A stretch of 40,523 nt of DNA from JAICIG01 sp035532215 (GTDB taxonomy: Bacteria; Planctomycetota; Planctomycetia; Pirellulales; JAICIG01). The stretch is from NCBI GenBank assembly GCA_035532215.1, contig DATKRK010000276.1, positions 1-40,523 on the forward strand, written 5' to 3'. The position numbers and the translations under genes were made by a program. This document shows positions 6,222 through 13,107 of the stretch, one piece after another. The notes under the pieces are model-generated. The model did not search any database, was not told the origin of the DNA, and saw only the letters and a program-made list of their open reading frames with translations. Every line of letters starts with the position of its first letter. Position 1 is the first letter of the stretch.

Positions 6222-7232
6222 CTATTTGACCCGCACCAGTTTCATGATCCGCCCGGCGACGTTCCAATCTTGCACGTACAAATTGCCGTCCTTGTCCCAG
6301 TACGAGCCGTGCGTGCCGCTGAAGGCGCCTTCGACCCACTGGTCCTGCGGGATGTTGAAGCTCCGGCCTTTCGTGGGATCGGGATTGTTACCGAGCACGG
6401 CGACAATCGTGTTGCTCTTGTCGAGGATCACCAGCCGCCCGTGCAAGTCGGGTACGGAGACGTAGTCCCCTTGAACGGCGACCGACGTCGGCATGCCCAG
6501 GCCGGTGATGACCTCGTCGATGAAGTTGCCGTCGAGATCGTAGTGCAACAGCCGGCCTTTGGGTGCGTGGTTGCGGTCGCAGATCAACAGCCGCGGCGGG
6601 TCGTAGCGCGTGTCGAGCGTCATGCCGTGGGCCGTGTTGAATTGCTTCAGATCGTTCCCCTTCGACCCGAAGTGCATCAGGTATTTGCCGTTCTTGTCGA
6701 ACTTGAAGATATAGTTGCTCGCGTAACCGTCCGACAGGAGAATGTCGCCGTTGGGGGCGACGGTGATCGCCGTCGGGTTGAAAGCCTTGAGATCGAGGCC
6801 CGATTCCTTGGGAAACGGCAGCCGCAGAACGATCTCGCCCGAGTGGGCGTCGAACTTGATCCCCTCGGCGTTGGCGTTGCGGGCACCGTAGATGAACTCG
6901 ACGCCTCCTTCATCGCGAATCTCCATGTCGTGGAGATTCGTGAAGTCGGGACTCAGATACTCCTGAACCACTTGGCCGTCGGGAGAGAACACGACCACGC
7001 CTTTGTAGGCGCTGGTGTAAATGTTGCCCGCTTTGTCGATCACGACCGAGCCGTGCGTCGATCCCAAAGCCGATTGCCCGTCGGGCCGCAGCCCCCAGCC
7101 CGGCACGGTATCGAAAGTCATGATCCCGCAGCCCATCCGGACCGGCTGGGCCTTTTCCTTTTCCAGCGAAAAGGCGGGCGGCGCGATAAAAAACGCGATC
7201 GTGGCGGCAAGGCAAGGCGCAAAACGCTTCAT
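6222..7232 (-). CDS. Secreted NHL-repeat beta-propeller protein
   Basis: The 336-residue product starts with a signal peptide (MKRFAPCLAATIAFFIAPPA, cleavage near FS-LEKE). Repeats of NHL type follow, for example HGSVVIDKAGNIYTSAYKG, NPTAITVAPNGDILLSDGY, HGMTLDTRYDPPRLLICDRN and HGSYWDKDGNLYVQDWN. About six such blades would form a beta-propeller outside the cytoplasmic membrane. NHL propellers bind ligands, and some are lyases such as peptidyl-alpha-hydroxyglycine alpha-amidating lyase. The His/Asp-rich tips here (TAHGM, GTHGSYWD) are compatible with a metal site, but activity is unproven. The ATG at 7232 has GGGAG about eight bases upstream. It is the first gene of a probable operon with the SDR. 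Confidence 0.82.
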   Translation of the reverse strand: MKRFAPCLAATIAFFIAPPAFSLEKEKAQPVRMGCGIMTFDTVPGWGLRPDGQSALGSTHGSVVIDKAGNIYTSAYKGVVVFSPDGQVVQEYLSPDFTNLHDMEIRDEGGVEFIYGARNANAEGIKFDAHSGEIVLRLPFPKESGLDLKAFNPTAITVAPNGDILLSDGYASNYIFKFDKNGKYLMHFGSKGNDLKQFNTAHGMTLDTRYDPPRLLICDRNHAPKGRLLHYDLDGNFIDEVITGLGMPTSVAVQGDYVSVPDLHGRLVILDKSNTIVAVLGNNPDPTKGRSFNIPQDQWVEGAFSGTHGSYWDKDGNLYVQDWNVAGRIMKLVRVK

Positions 7233-7666
7233 TCGGCGAACTCCCAAATACGGCCCTGTCGGCATTCAGCCGCAGGATGGAACTGTTTGGACATTTTGCC
7301 GCCGCCGGCGCGATGCTCTGGAACCGACGCCGTCGCGGCAAGCACCTTAGTATCCGGCGGCGCAAGCGGCATTTCAACTGTGGGACGAAAAATCGGGAAG
7401 CCGCCCTCGAACGCCCGCAGCCATTTGAGGCAGCGGCGCCGACGGCGCCTGGGCGGGGCAGGCGGACATACGCAGGAATCAGCCCGATAGTTCCCCATGC
7501 CGGGGAAGATGCGTTATCATGGCGCCAGTTGGCGGCTACAATTCTGGCTCGGAATCTCGGATTCTCTCTGCCAAGGAGCTTCGGCGAATTCTAATAATCG
7601 TCGTACGCCATTAAGTCGTACGCCATTAAGTCGTACGCCATCAAGCAGAGCTCGGGGAGGCTTGGG
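7233..7666. other. Intergenic region between divergent genes
   Basis: This 434-bp region separates the NHL gene (-) and the DUF2442 gene (+). I see no credible gene. Open frames exist on both strands but are Arg/Pro-rich and resemble no family. A small palindrome TTCCCC-N5-GGGGAA lies at 7491-7507, and a 15-bp tandem repeat at 7601-7645 sits just before the DUF2442 ribosome-binding site. Confidence 0.6.
7601..7645. repeat. Three tandem copies of a 15-bp unit
   Basis: TCGTACGCCATTAAG is present at 7601-7615 and 7616-7630, and with one change (C for T) at 7631-7645. Each unit contains CGTACG, so each is a small palindrome core. The array ends 21 bases before the DUF2442 start codon, inside the probable 5' leader. 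Confidence 0.9.
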
Positions 7667-7972
7667 ATGGGTACTTTGGCGCCGGCGGCTGATGAGCGCG
7701 TCGTCGATGTGAAATTCACGAAAGACGCGTTCAGCGTGTCGCTGCGCGACGGGCGAACCATCACGGTTCCGTTGGCGTGGTCTCCGCGATTGCTCGACGC
7801 TACTCCGGCCCAGCGCAAGAACTGGCGCGTGGCTGGCGGAGGTTACGGCATCCACTGGCCCGACATCGACGAAGATCTGAGCACCGAAGGCCTGCTTCGC
7901 GGCGCCCCCGCCCCGCGAAAAGGCCCGACCGAAGCCGGCGGCGACGGCAAGAATCGCCGTAACAAACGCTAA
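7667..7972 (+). CDS. DUF2442 domain protein
   Basis: The 101-residue protein matches the DUF2442 pattern. Key parts are VVDVKFTKDAFSVSLRDGRT, then ITVPLAWSPRLLDATPAQ, then NWRVAGGGYGIHWPDIDEDL and STEGLL. The family binds no known cofactor. It is commonly encoded beside a DUF4160 partner in a toxin-antitoxin-like arrangement, and no DUF4160 gene is visible upstream or downstream here. After residue ~80 the tail is Gly/Lys/Arg-rich and probably disordered or nucleic-acid binding. A good ribosome-binding site (GGGGAGG) precedes ATG 7667. Confidence 0.85.
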   Translation: MGTLAPAADERVVDVKFTKDAFSVSLRDGRTITVPLAWSPRLLDATPAQRKNWRVAGGGYGIHWPDIDEDLSTEGLLRGAPAPRKGPTEAGGDGKNRRNKR

Positions 7973-8126
7973 GGCGGGGAATATGATCGTGCCATTTTGA
8001 CAAGCTTCGCCCGAAGCCACGCTGGCGTTAAGATTGACATTCGGGCCGATGGACGTATTTTGAGCGCGTTCAACCGAAAAAATCTTGTGTCAGACGGAAG
8101 ACGCTCGCGCACGCTGAGGAGAGCCG

Positions 8127-8498
8127 ATGAACGACGCTACGGACGGCCCGAAGCAGAACGGAAATCGGAGCCAGGCCAAAGCTGCTCGCCGAGGCCTTTG
8201 GCGTTGGTTTCTTGCAGGGTTCGCCGTCGTCTTTGTCGGAATGTCGCTCGCGATTACCATGTACCCGCTGCTTCCCTCGGGGCGCGGAGTCTTCTCATGC
8301 CCTCTTTGGCGGTACTACCTCGTTGAAGCCAGGCACGCGATCAATTCTTCCGGGGCCATGGGACCTGCGAGCGGGAGCGGCACGGCGGTCATGGAGACTT
8401 TGTTCCAACACGTTCTCTACTCGTCCATCGGCGGGGGAGTCATGGTCGGATTCGGCTGGGCGGTTCGCCGATTCAAAGCCCGACAGCGCCATGCCTAA
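8127..8498 (+). CDS. Small two-helix membrane protein of unknown function
   Basis: The 123-residue protein has a basic N-terminal cytoplasmic region and then two hydrophobic segments, FLAGFAVVFVGMSLAITMY (residues ~29-47) and VLYSSIGGGVMVGFGWAV (residues ~97-114). A ~45-residue loop with one Cys lies between them. GAGGAG lies six bases before the ATG at 8127. Its last codons overlap the start of the FKBP-like gene by eight bases (ATGCCTAA), which suggests translational coupling. I do not recognise the family. Confidence 0.7.
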   Translation: MNDATDGPKQNGNRSQAKAARRGLWRWFLAGFAVVFVGMSLAITMYPLLPSGRGVFSCPLWRYYLVEARHAINSSGAMGPASGSGTAVMETLFQHVLYSSIGGGVMVGFGWAVRRFKARQRHA

Positions 8499-8811
8499 AT
8501 CCGGCATCACGATCGTCTCCGACACTCCTGGCGCCGGCGCGGAAATCAAGCGAGGCGACAAGGTGCGCGTGAAGTGCGACATTCAGCTCAACCGCGGAGA
8601 ATATCTGGTTCAAGATCAGGAGCTGACGTTTACCGTCGGCGATCGCGAGTTGCTCGCCGGCTTCCGATATGGCCTGGAAGGGATGCGAGCGGGCGGCGCT
8701 CGGCGGTTTCGAGCCAGCCCGCACCTCTGTTACCACGACCAGCAACTTGGACGCATTCCGAAGAATGCAGTGTTGATTTTCGAGATCAAAATCATGGAGC
8801 TTTTGGCATAA
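8491..8811 (+). CDS. FKBP-type peptidyl-prolyl isomerase-like protein with divergent active site
   Basis: The 106-residue protein is a single cytoplasmic FKBP-like domain: RGDKVRVKCDIQL, then LLAGFRYGLEGMRAGGARRF, then LCYHDQQLGRIPKNAVLIFE and IKIMEL. The order fits FKBP strands and the loop that carries LAYG in active members (LCYH here). Several pocket residues normally needed for proline binding differ. The central Trp of the VIxGW segment is Phe in LLAGF, the FDSS segment is absent, and the Tyr of VxYxG is replaced near KCDIQ. It may be a chaperone-like or weakly active isomerase. The start at 8491 overlaps the upstream stop codon. Confidence 0.75.
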   Translation: MPKSGITIVSDTPGAGAEIKRGDKVRVKCDIQLNRGEYLVQDQELTFTVGDRELLAGFRYGLEGMRAGGARRFRASPHLCYHDQQLGRIPKNAVLIFEIKIMELLA

Positions 8812-8912
8812 GCGTGCGGCGGCAGGCAATGCGGAATTTGCCGTGCAGTTTCAATTCGGTCAATCGCGCCCGGCAGGCCTGCGCCGGCTCGTCACGCGAA
8901 GGAGACGACTCG

Positions 8913-9434
8913 ATGAAGACGGTAATGTACGTCGCGGTGGCAGTGACGTTGGCGATGGCTTTGCGGTTTGCCGCGGCGCCGAGTGCGGCGGCGGCAGAGG
9001 CCGACGGCAAGATTCGGATCTCCGTCGAAGAGATCGGCAAAACGGCGGACCTCATCGGCCGCCTGGGCAAGCCGCTGGGAACCTGGGTGACTGTCAAAGG
9101 AAAGTGGGCTTTGCCAAAAAAGGTTGTGAAGGACTTCTCGTTGCGATTCACCGTGACCCACGTGAACGGCGCGAAGCTCGAAAAGGCCGTCGAGTTCCAT
9201 GTCACCCAAATCATGGCCGTAGACAGGCGCGGCAAAAGCATCATGCCGAAACCTGAAAACCGCCGAAAGCTTGATGGGCAAACGTGGACGCTCAATGCCT
9301 ATGAAACCGGCGAGTTCCATATCACGCCGCCCGAGTATTACCGCGCGGTCGGCATCGTGCCGGGCTCGATGCAAGAGCCGTACTATTTCGACACGTTCAC
9401 GTCCAAAATAGACGGCGTTTTGCAGCCTGAGTAG
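8913..9434 (+). CDS. Secreted protein of unknown function
   Basis: The 173-residue product begins with a signal peptide (MKTVMYVAVAVTLAMALRFA, then APSAAAAEA). The mature part (residues ~30-173) looks like a compact mixed alpha/beta domain with VTVKGKWALPKKVVKDFSLR, then FTVTHVNG and AVEFHVTQIMAV, and ends with YYFDTFTSKIDGVLQ. It has no recognisable catalytic motif and no cysteine in the mature part. AAGGAG lies nine bases before the ATG at 8913. The gene is 101 bp downstream of the FKBP-like gene on the same strand. The family was not recognised. Confidence 0.75.
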   Translation: MKTVMYVAVAVTLAMALRFAAAPSAAAAEADGKIRISVEEIGKTADLIGRLGKPLGTWVTVKGKWALPKKVVKDFSLRFTVTHVNGAKLEKAVEFHVTQIMAVDRRGKSIMPKPENRRKLDGQTWTLNAYETGEFHITPPEYYRAVGIVPGSMQEPYYFDTFTSKIDGVLQPE

Positions 9435-9493
9435 GGCGACGCGTTGTCGCTTGATTCGACGATTCATTTGCACGCCGGAAGAGATGGTGCGTG

Positions 9494-9718
9494 ATGACTG
9501 AGAAACATGTTGAACGCGACGCGATCATCGACGAAATTCACCGAACGCGCCGTCAAATTGCAGAGCAGTTCGGCGGGAACATCGCTGCAATTCTTGAAGA
9601 CGCTCGGAAACGGCAAGAGGCTTCGGGAAGAGCGGTTTGGCAAGGAGCGTCGGCTGCCAAAACACTCAAGCCGGTTCGCTCGCTCCCTTGCGAACCGGGC
9701 CGCGATATTCAAGAATAG
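9494..9718 (+). CDS. Small antitoxin-like protein
   Basis: The 74-residue protein has a helical, charged N-terminal half containing DAIIDEIHRTRRQIAEQFGG and NIAAILEDARKRQEASGR. This D-x-I-x-E-x-x-R-x-R-x-x-I-A pattern with a following DARKRQ recurs in many small proteins of planctomycetes and cyanobacteria that are often listed with toxin-antitoxin loci. No toxin partner is evident next to it. The C-terminal ~25 residues are Pro/Lys/Arg-rich. The start could be GTG 9491 or ATG 9494; I chose the ATG. Confidence 0.6.
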   Translation: MTEKHVERDAIIDEIHRTRRQIAEQFGGNIAAILEDARKRQEASGRAVWQGASAAKTLKPVRSLPCEPGRDIQE

Positions 9719-9783
9719 AGGCCGCCGCGGCGGCCGTTTGGGCCGCACGGTCGTTCCACCCGCCGCCTGAGGATCCCCGCCCG

Positions 9784-10581
9784 ATGAAAATCAATCCGGT
9801 CAAACGCAAGCTCAAAGAAGGCAAACCCTCGTTCGGAACCTGGCTCTCGTTGGGCGATCTGTACGCCACTCGCGTGCTGGCCCGCACGGGCTTCGACTGG
9901 CTGACGCTCGATATCGAACATTCGGCCATCGATTGGTCGCAGGCCGCCATGATTTTCGCCTGCATCGCCGATGCCGGCTGCGTGCCGCTGGCCCGCGTGC
10001 CCAAGGGGAACCACGACTACATCAAGCGCGTGCTCGACGCCGGCGCCTGGGGCATCGTCGTGCCGATGGTCGATACGGTCGAGCAGGCCCAAATCGCCAT
10101 CCGGGCCGCCAAGTATCCGCCGGTCGGCAACCGCAGCCTGGGCGGCGGCATGCACAGCATGAATTTCGGCACGTCGGCCGGGGAATACTTCAAGCACGCC
10201 AACGACGAAATCCTGGTGATCCTGCAAACCGAAAGCCCGACCGGCGTGGCCAACGCCGAAAAGATTTACGCCTTGCCGGGCGTCGATGCCATCTTCGTCG
10301 GGCCGGTCGACTTGCGGGCCAACATGCGCAAGGCCGACGGGCCAGACCCGACCGACGCCGACCTGGAAGACATGCTGGCTCGCGTGGTCGCCGCCGGCAA
10401 GAAAGTCGGCACGCCGACCGGCATGCACACGATGGATCCCAAAGCCGCCTTGGCTCGGGCCGAGCAAGGGATGCAGTTCATCGCCATCGGCAGCGAGTTG
10501 CGGTTCATGACCCAGCGCGCCCAGGAAGTCGTTCACGCCGTGCGGCCCGAGATCGGCGACAAGGACCTGGCGCGGTATTGA
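9784..10581 (+). CDS. HpcH/HpaI-family aldolase
   Basis: The 265-residue protein is a class II (metal-dependent) pyruvate aldolase of the HpcH/HpaI TIM-barrel family. Diagnostic parts are GKPSFGTWLSLGD, FDWLTLDIEHSAIDW, LARVPKGNHDYIKRVLDAGA, WGIVVPMVDT, QTESPTGVANAEKI (metal-ligand Glu) and GVDAIFVGPVDL. Members cleave 4-hydroxy-2-oxo acids to pyruvate and an aldehyde, or 2-dehydro-3-deoxyglucarate. The exact substrate cannot be told. The ATG at 9784 has GAGGA ten bases upstream. The next gene (Tm-1-like) begins 34 bp after its stop on the same strand, suggesting an operon for catabolism of an organic acid. Confidence 0.9.
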   Translation: MKINPVKRKLKEGKPSFGTWLSLGDLYATRVLARTGFDWLTLDIEHSAIDWSQAAMIFACIADAGCVPLARVPKGNHDYIKRVLDAGAWGIVVPMVDTVEQAQIAIRAAKYPPVGNRSLGGGMHSMNFGTSAGEYFKHANDEILVILQTESPTGVANAEKIYALPGVDAIFVGPVDLRANMRKADGPDPTDADLEDMLARVVAAGKKVGTPTGMHTMDPKAALARAEQGMQFIAIGSELRFMTQRAQEVVHAVRPEIGDKDLARY

Positions 10582-10587
10582 AGCGAC

Positions 10588-10615
10588 GTAGGTCAGGCTT
10601 TCCAACCTGACAACC
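10588..10615. repeat. 'TAGGTCAGGCTTTCCA' repeat between two operon genes
   Basis: TAGGTCAGGCTTTCCA begins at 10589, preceded by G at 10588, and matches the left end of the element at 39336. Here it is followed by ACCTGAC, so GTCAGG (10592-10597) and CCTGAC (10606-10611) form a short hairpin that ends five bases before the downstream ATG. It occupies the place where a ribosome-binding site should be; none is seen. Confidence 0.75.
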
Positions 10616-11836
10616 ATGAGCGTTTACCTGCTGGCCACTCTCGACACCAAGGGGCGAGAAGCCGCCTTCGTGCGCAGCGTACTGGCCGGCGCCGGGGTCG
10701 ATGTCAAAATCGTCGACGTCGGTTGTCTCGGCAGCCCGGCGATCGCGGCTGATATCTCGCGCGAAGAACTCTTCGCCGCCGCAGGGCACTCGCTCGGCGA
10801 ACTCGTCGCGGCGGCCGACCGCGGCCGGGCGGTGACCGCTGCTGCTGAAGCCGCCGCCGCCTTGATAGTCCGGCTGCACGCTGAAGGCAAAGTTTCGGGC
10901 GTCCTGGCGCTGGGCGGCTCGGCGGGCACGACGATCGGCACGGCGGCGATGCGGGCCTTGCCGTTGGGCGTGCCGAAGGTGATGGTCAGCACGCTGGCCT
11001 CGGGTCAGGTGCGGCATTACGTCGGCGACAAAGACATCTTCATGCTCAACTCGGTTCTCGATATCTCGGGCGTCAACCGCATCAGCCGGCTGGTGCTCGG
11101 CGAAGCGGCCCGGGCCATGGCCGGAATGGCAAGCTTTCCCCAGCCGCCCGCCGCCGGCGCCGACAAGCCGCTGGTGGCGGCGTCGATGTTCGGCGTCACC
11201 ACGCCCTGCGTCGAGCGGGCGCGCGAGCTGCTCGAAGCGGCAGGCTACGAAGTGCTCGTGTTTCACGCCACCGGCAACGGCGGGCTGGCCATGGAATCGC
11301 TGATCGCCGACGGGCTCTTCGCCGGCGTGCTCGACATCACTACCACCGAACTGGCCGACGAACTGGTGGGCGGCCTCCTCTCGGCCGGGTCGCAGCGACT
11401 GACCGCCGCCGGCCGAGCGGGCGTGCCGCAAGTGGTTTCGGTCGGCGCGACCGACATGGTGAATTTCCACGCGCCGGAGACCGTGCCCGAGCGCTTCCGC
11501 GACCGCACGTTCTATCGTCACAACGCGAACGTGACCCTGATGCGGACCACGGCCGAAGAAAACGCCCGCATCGGCGCCGATCTCGGCGGCAAGCTGGCCG
11601 CCGCGACCGGACCGACGGCGCTGGTGCTGCCGCTGCGCGGCGTGTCGGCGATCGACCGCGAAGGCCAGCCGTTCGACGATCCCGCCGCGCGGCGCCGTTT
11701 GTTTCAGACGCTGCGCCAGTCGGCCGGCGAAGTGGAGACGATCGAGTTGGATTGCCACCTCAACGATCCCGAGTTCGCCGAAACGGCGGCGAAGAAGCTG
11801 CTGGAACTGATGCGGGCGGGCGCTCGAAAGCGTTGA
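10616..11836 (+). CDS. Tm-1-like / UPF0261 family protein
   Basis: The 406-residue protein matches the UPF0261 (Tm-1-like ATP-binding) family over its full length. The first domain opens with LLATLDTKGREAAFVRSVLA and includes LALGGSAGTTIGTAAM, then PKVMVSTLASGQVRHYVGDK and DIFMLNSVLDISGVNRI. The second domain includes AASMFGVTTPCVERA, FHATGNGGLAMESLIADGLF and DITTTELADELVGG. The plant Tm-1 N domain binds ATP; bacterial members have no firmly known reaction and are usually next to a TIM-barrel phosphoenolpyruvate-hydrolase-like partner. Here the partner position is taken by the HpaI-type aldolase upstream. Translation initiation is unclear because a hairpin repeat lies immediately before the ATG. 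Confidence 0.9.
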   Translation: MSVYLLATLDTKGREAAFVRSVLAGAGVDVKIVDVGCLGSPAIAADISREELFAAAGHSLGELVAAADRGRAVTAAAEAAAALIVRLHAEGKVSGVLALGGSAGTTIGTAAMRALPLGVPKVMVSTLASGQVRHYVGDKDIFMLNSVLDISGVNRISRLVLGEAARAMAGMASFPQPPAAGADKPLVAASMFGVTTPCVERARELLEAAGYEVLVFHATGNGGLAMESLIADGLFAGVLDITTTELADELVGGLLSAGSQRLTAAGRAGVPQVVSVGATDMVNFHAPETVPERFRDRTFYRHNANVTLMRTTAEENARIGADLGGKLAAATGPTALVLPLRGVSAIDREGQPFDDPAARRRLFQTLRQSAGEVETIELDCHLNDPEFAETAAKKLLELMRAGARKR

Positions 11837-11875
11837 CGATACCTCCAGCGATTTGGAACAAGGCATGCGTCGGTC

Positions 11876-11928
11876 GTGGGGCGGCCTTCTAGGCCGTCCG
11901 TCGCCGACGGCCTGGAAGGCCGCCCCAC
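11876..11928. terminator. Long palindrome between convergent genes
   Basis: The 23-base arms 11876-11898 and 11906-11928 match at 22 of 23 positions around a 7-base loop (arm begins GTGGGGCGGCCTTC). It lies between the stop codons of the Tm-1-like gene (+) and the YbhR-like permease gene (-), so a bidirectional termination role is likely by position. It lacks a T-run. The same sequence could equally be an interspersed repeat. Confidence 0.6.
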
Positions 11929-11987
11929 AAGACGCCCGCGGGCTCGTTGGCGCGCGCCCTCAAAGCTGAGCGGTGCGAGGCTGGAAT

Positions 11988-13094
11988 TCAATACATCCGC
12001 CGCCGGAACAGCGCCGCTGCCAGCGAGAGCGTGACGAAGCCGATCACGGCCATCGGCCAGAACTGGTCGATCAACAGCGAAAAGTTCGCTCCTTCCAAAA
12101 ACACTCTGCGCAGCACGACGAGAAAGTACCGCAGCGGATTGACCATTGTGATCTTTTGCAGCACCGGCGGCATGTTGGCGATCGGCGTGGAAAAACCCGA
12201 CAGAATAACCGCCGGCACCAGAAACAAGAACGCGCCGAGCAGGCCTTGCTGCTGCGTGACGGCCAGCGACGAGATCATGAGCCCCACGCCGATCGCCGAA
12301 AACAGAAACAGCACGATCCCCGCGTACAGCGCCGGCAGGCTGCCCAACAACGGGATGCGAAACCAGAGCACGGCCATCACGACGATCACCGAGGCCTCGC
12401 CCAGCCCGATGATGAAGCCGGGCAGCGACTTGCCGATCAGGATATCGAGCGGGCCTAACGGCGTGACCAACAGTTGGTCGAACGTGCCTTGCTCGCGTTC
12501 GCGCGCGACGGAGAGCCCCGTCACCAGAATCGTGACGACCAGGGTCAGCAGTCCGGCGATGCCCGGAATGATGAACCAGCGGCTGAGCTGGTTGGGGTTG
12601 AACCATGCGCGCAGTTGCAACTGCGCCGGCAGTGCGCCGCCGCCGCGTTCGGCCGCCCACTCGGCGTTGAATTGATCGACGATCGATTGTACGTAGCCGA
12701 AGGCGAGCATCGCCGTGTTCGATTCGCGCCCGTCGAGAATCACTTGCACGCTCGCCGTGCGGCCGCCGAGCAAGTCGCGGGCGAAGCGCGGGCCGACGCG
12801 GACCACCAACAGCGCCTCGCGGCGTTCGATCGTCTCGACGATTTGCGACTCGCTCGTCACCGCGGCCGTCTCGCGGAAATTGGGCGAGCCGCGCAGCCGG
12901 GCCAACAGCAATCGTGATTCGGCGCTGGCGCATTCGTCGTAGACGGCAAACGGGATGTTGTTGAGATCGAACGTCGCGGCATAGCCGAAAACGAACAATT
13001 GCACGAGCGGCGGAACGATGATCACCGTCCGGCTCTTCGGATCTTTGAGCAGGGTCAAGAATTCCTTGACGATCAGGGCTGCGATCCGCGACAT
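11988..13094 (-). CDS. ABC-2 type permease, YbhR-like
   Basis: The 368-residue membrane protein has the ABC-2 permease layout. A first transmembrane helix lies at residues ~22-42 (VIIVPPLVQLFVFGYAA). A ~130-residue extracytoplasmic domain follows, then five helices from ~175 to the end, including FIIPGIAGLLTLVVTILVTG, LLGAFLFLVPAVILSGF and FWPMAVIGFVTLSLAAALF. The conserved GLSVAREREQGTFDQLLVTP (coupling-helix region) and NPLRYFLVVLRRVFLEG segments are family hallmarks. It begins 13 bp after the stop of the large fusion gene and is probably translated from the same mRNA. With the fusion protein it forms an exporter of YbhFSR type (drug/cation export in E. coli). No HlyD-type adaptor gene is visible in the window. 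Confidence 0.9.
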   Translation of the reverse strand: MSRIAALIVKEFLTLLKDPKSRTVIIVPPLVQLFVFGYAATFDLNNIPFAVYDECASAESRLLLARLRGSPNFRETAAVTSESQIVETIERREALLVVRVGPRFARDLLGGRTASVQVILDGRESNTAMLAFGYVQSIVDQFNAEWAAERGGGALPAQLQLRAWFNPNQLSRWFIIPGIAGLLTLVVTILVTGLSVAREREQGTFDQLLVTPLGPLDILIGKSLPGFIIGLGEASVIVVMAVLWFRIPLLGSLPALYAGIVLFLFSAIGVGLMISSLAVTQQQGLLGAFLFLVPAVILSGFSTPIANMPPVLQKITMVNPLRYFLVVLRRVFLEGANFSLLIDQFWPMAVIGFVTLSLAAALFRRRMY

Positions 13095-13107
13095 GCTCGT
13101 GCGCTCT

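Noticed and set aside
7229..7594. Open frames on both strands in the NHL-DUF2442 spacer
   Set aside because: They are Arg/Pro-rich, resemble no family, overlap each other, and lack ribosome-binding sites.
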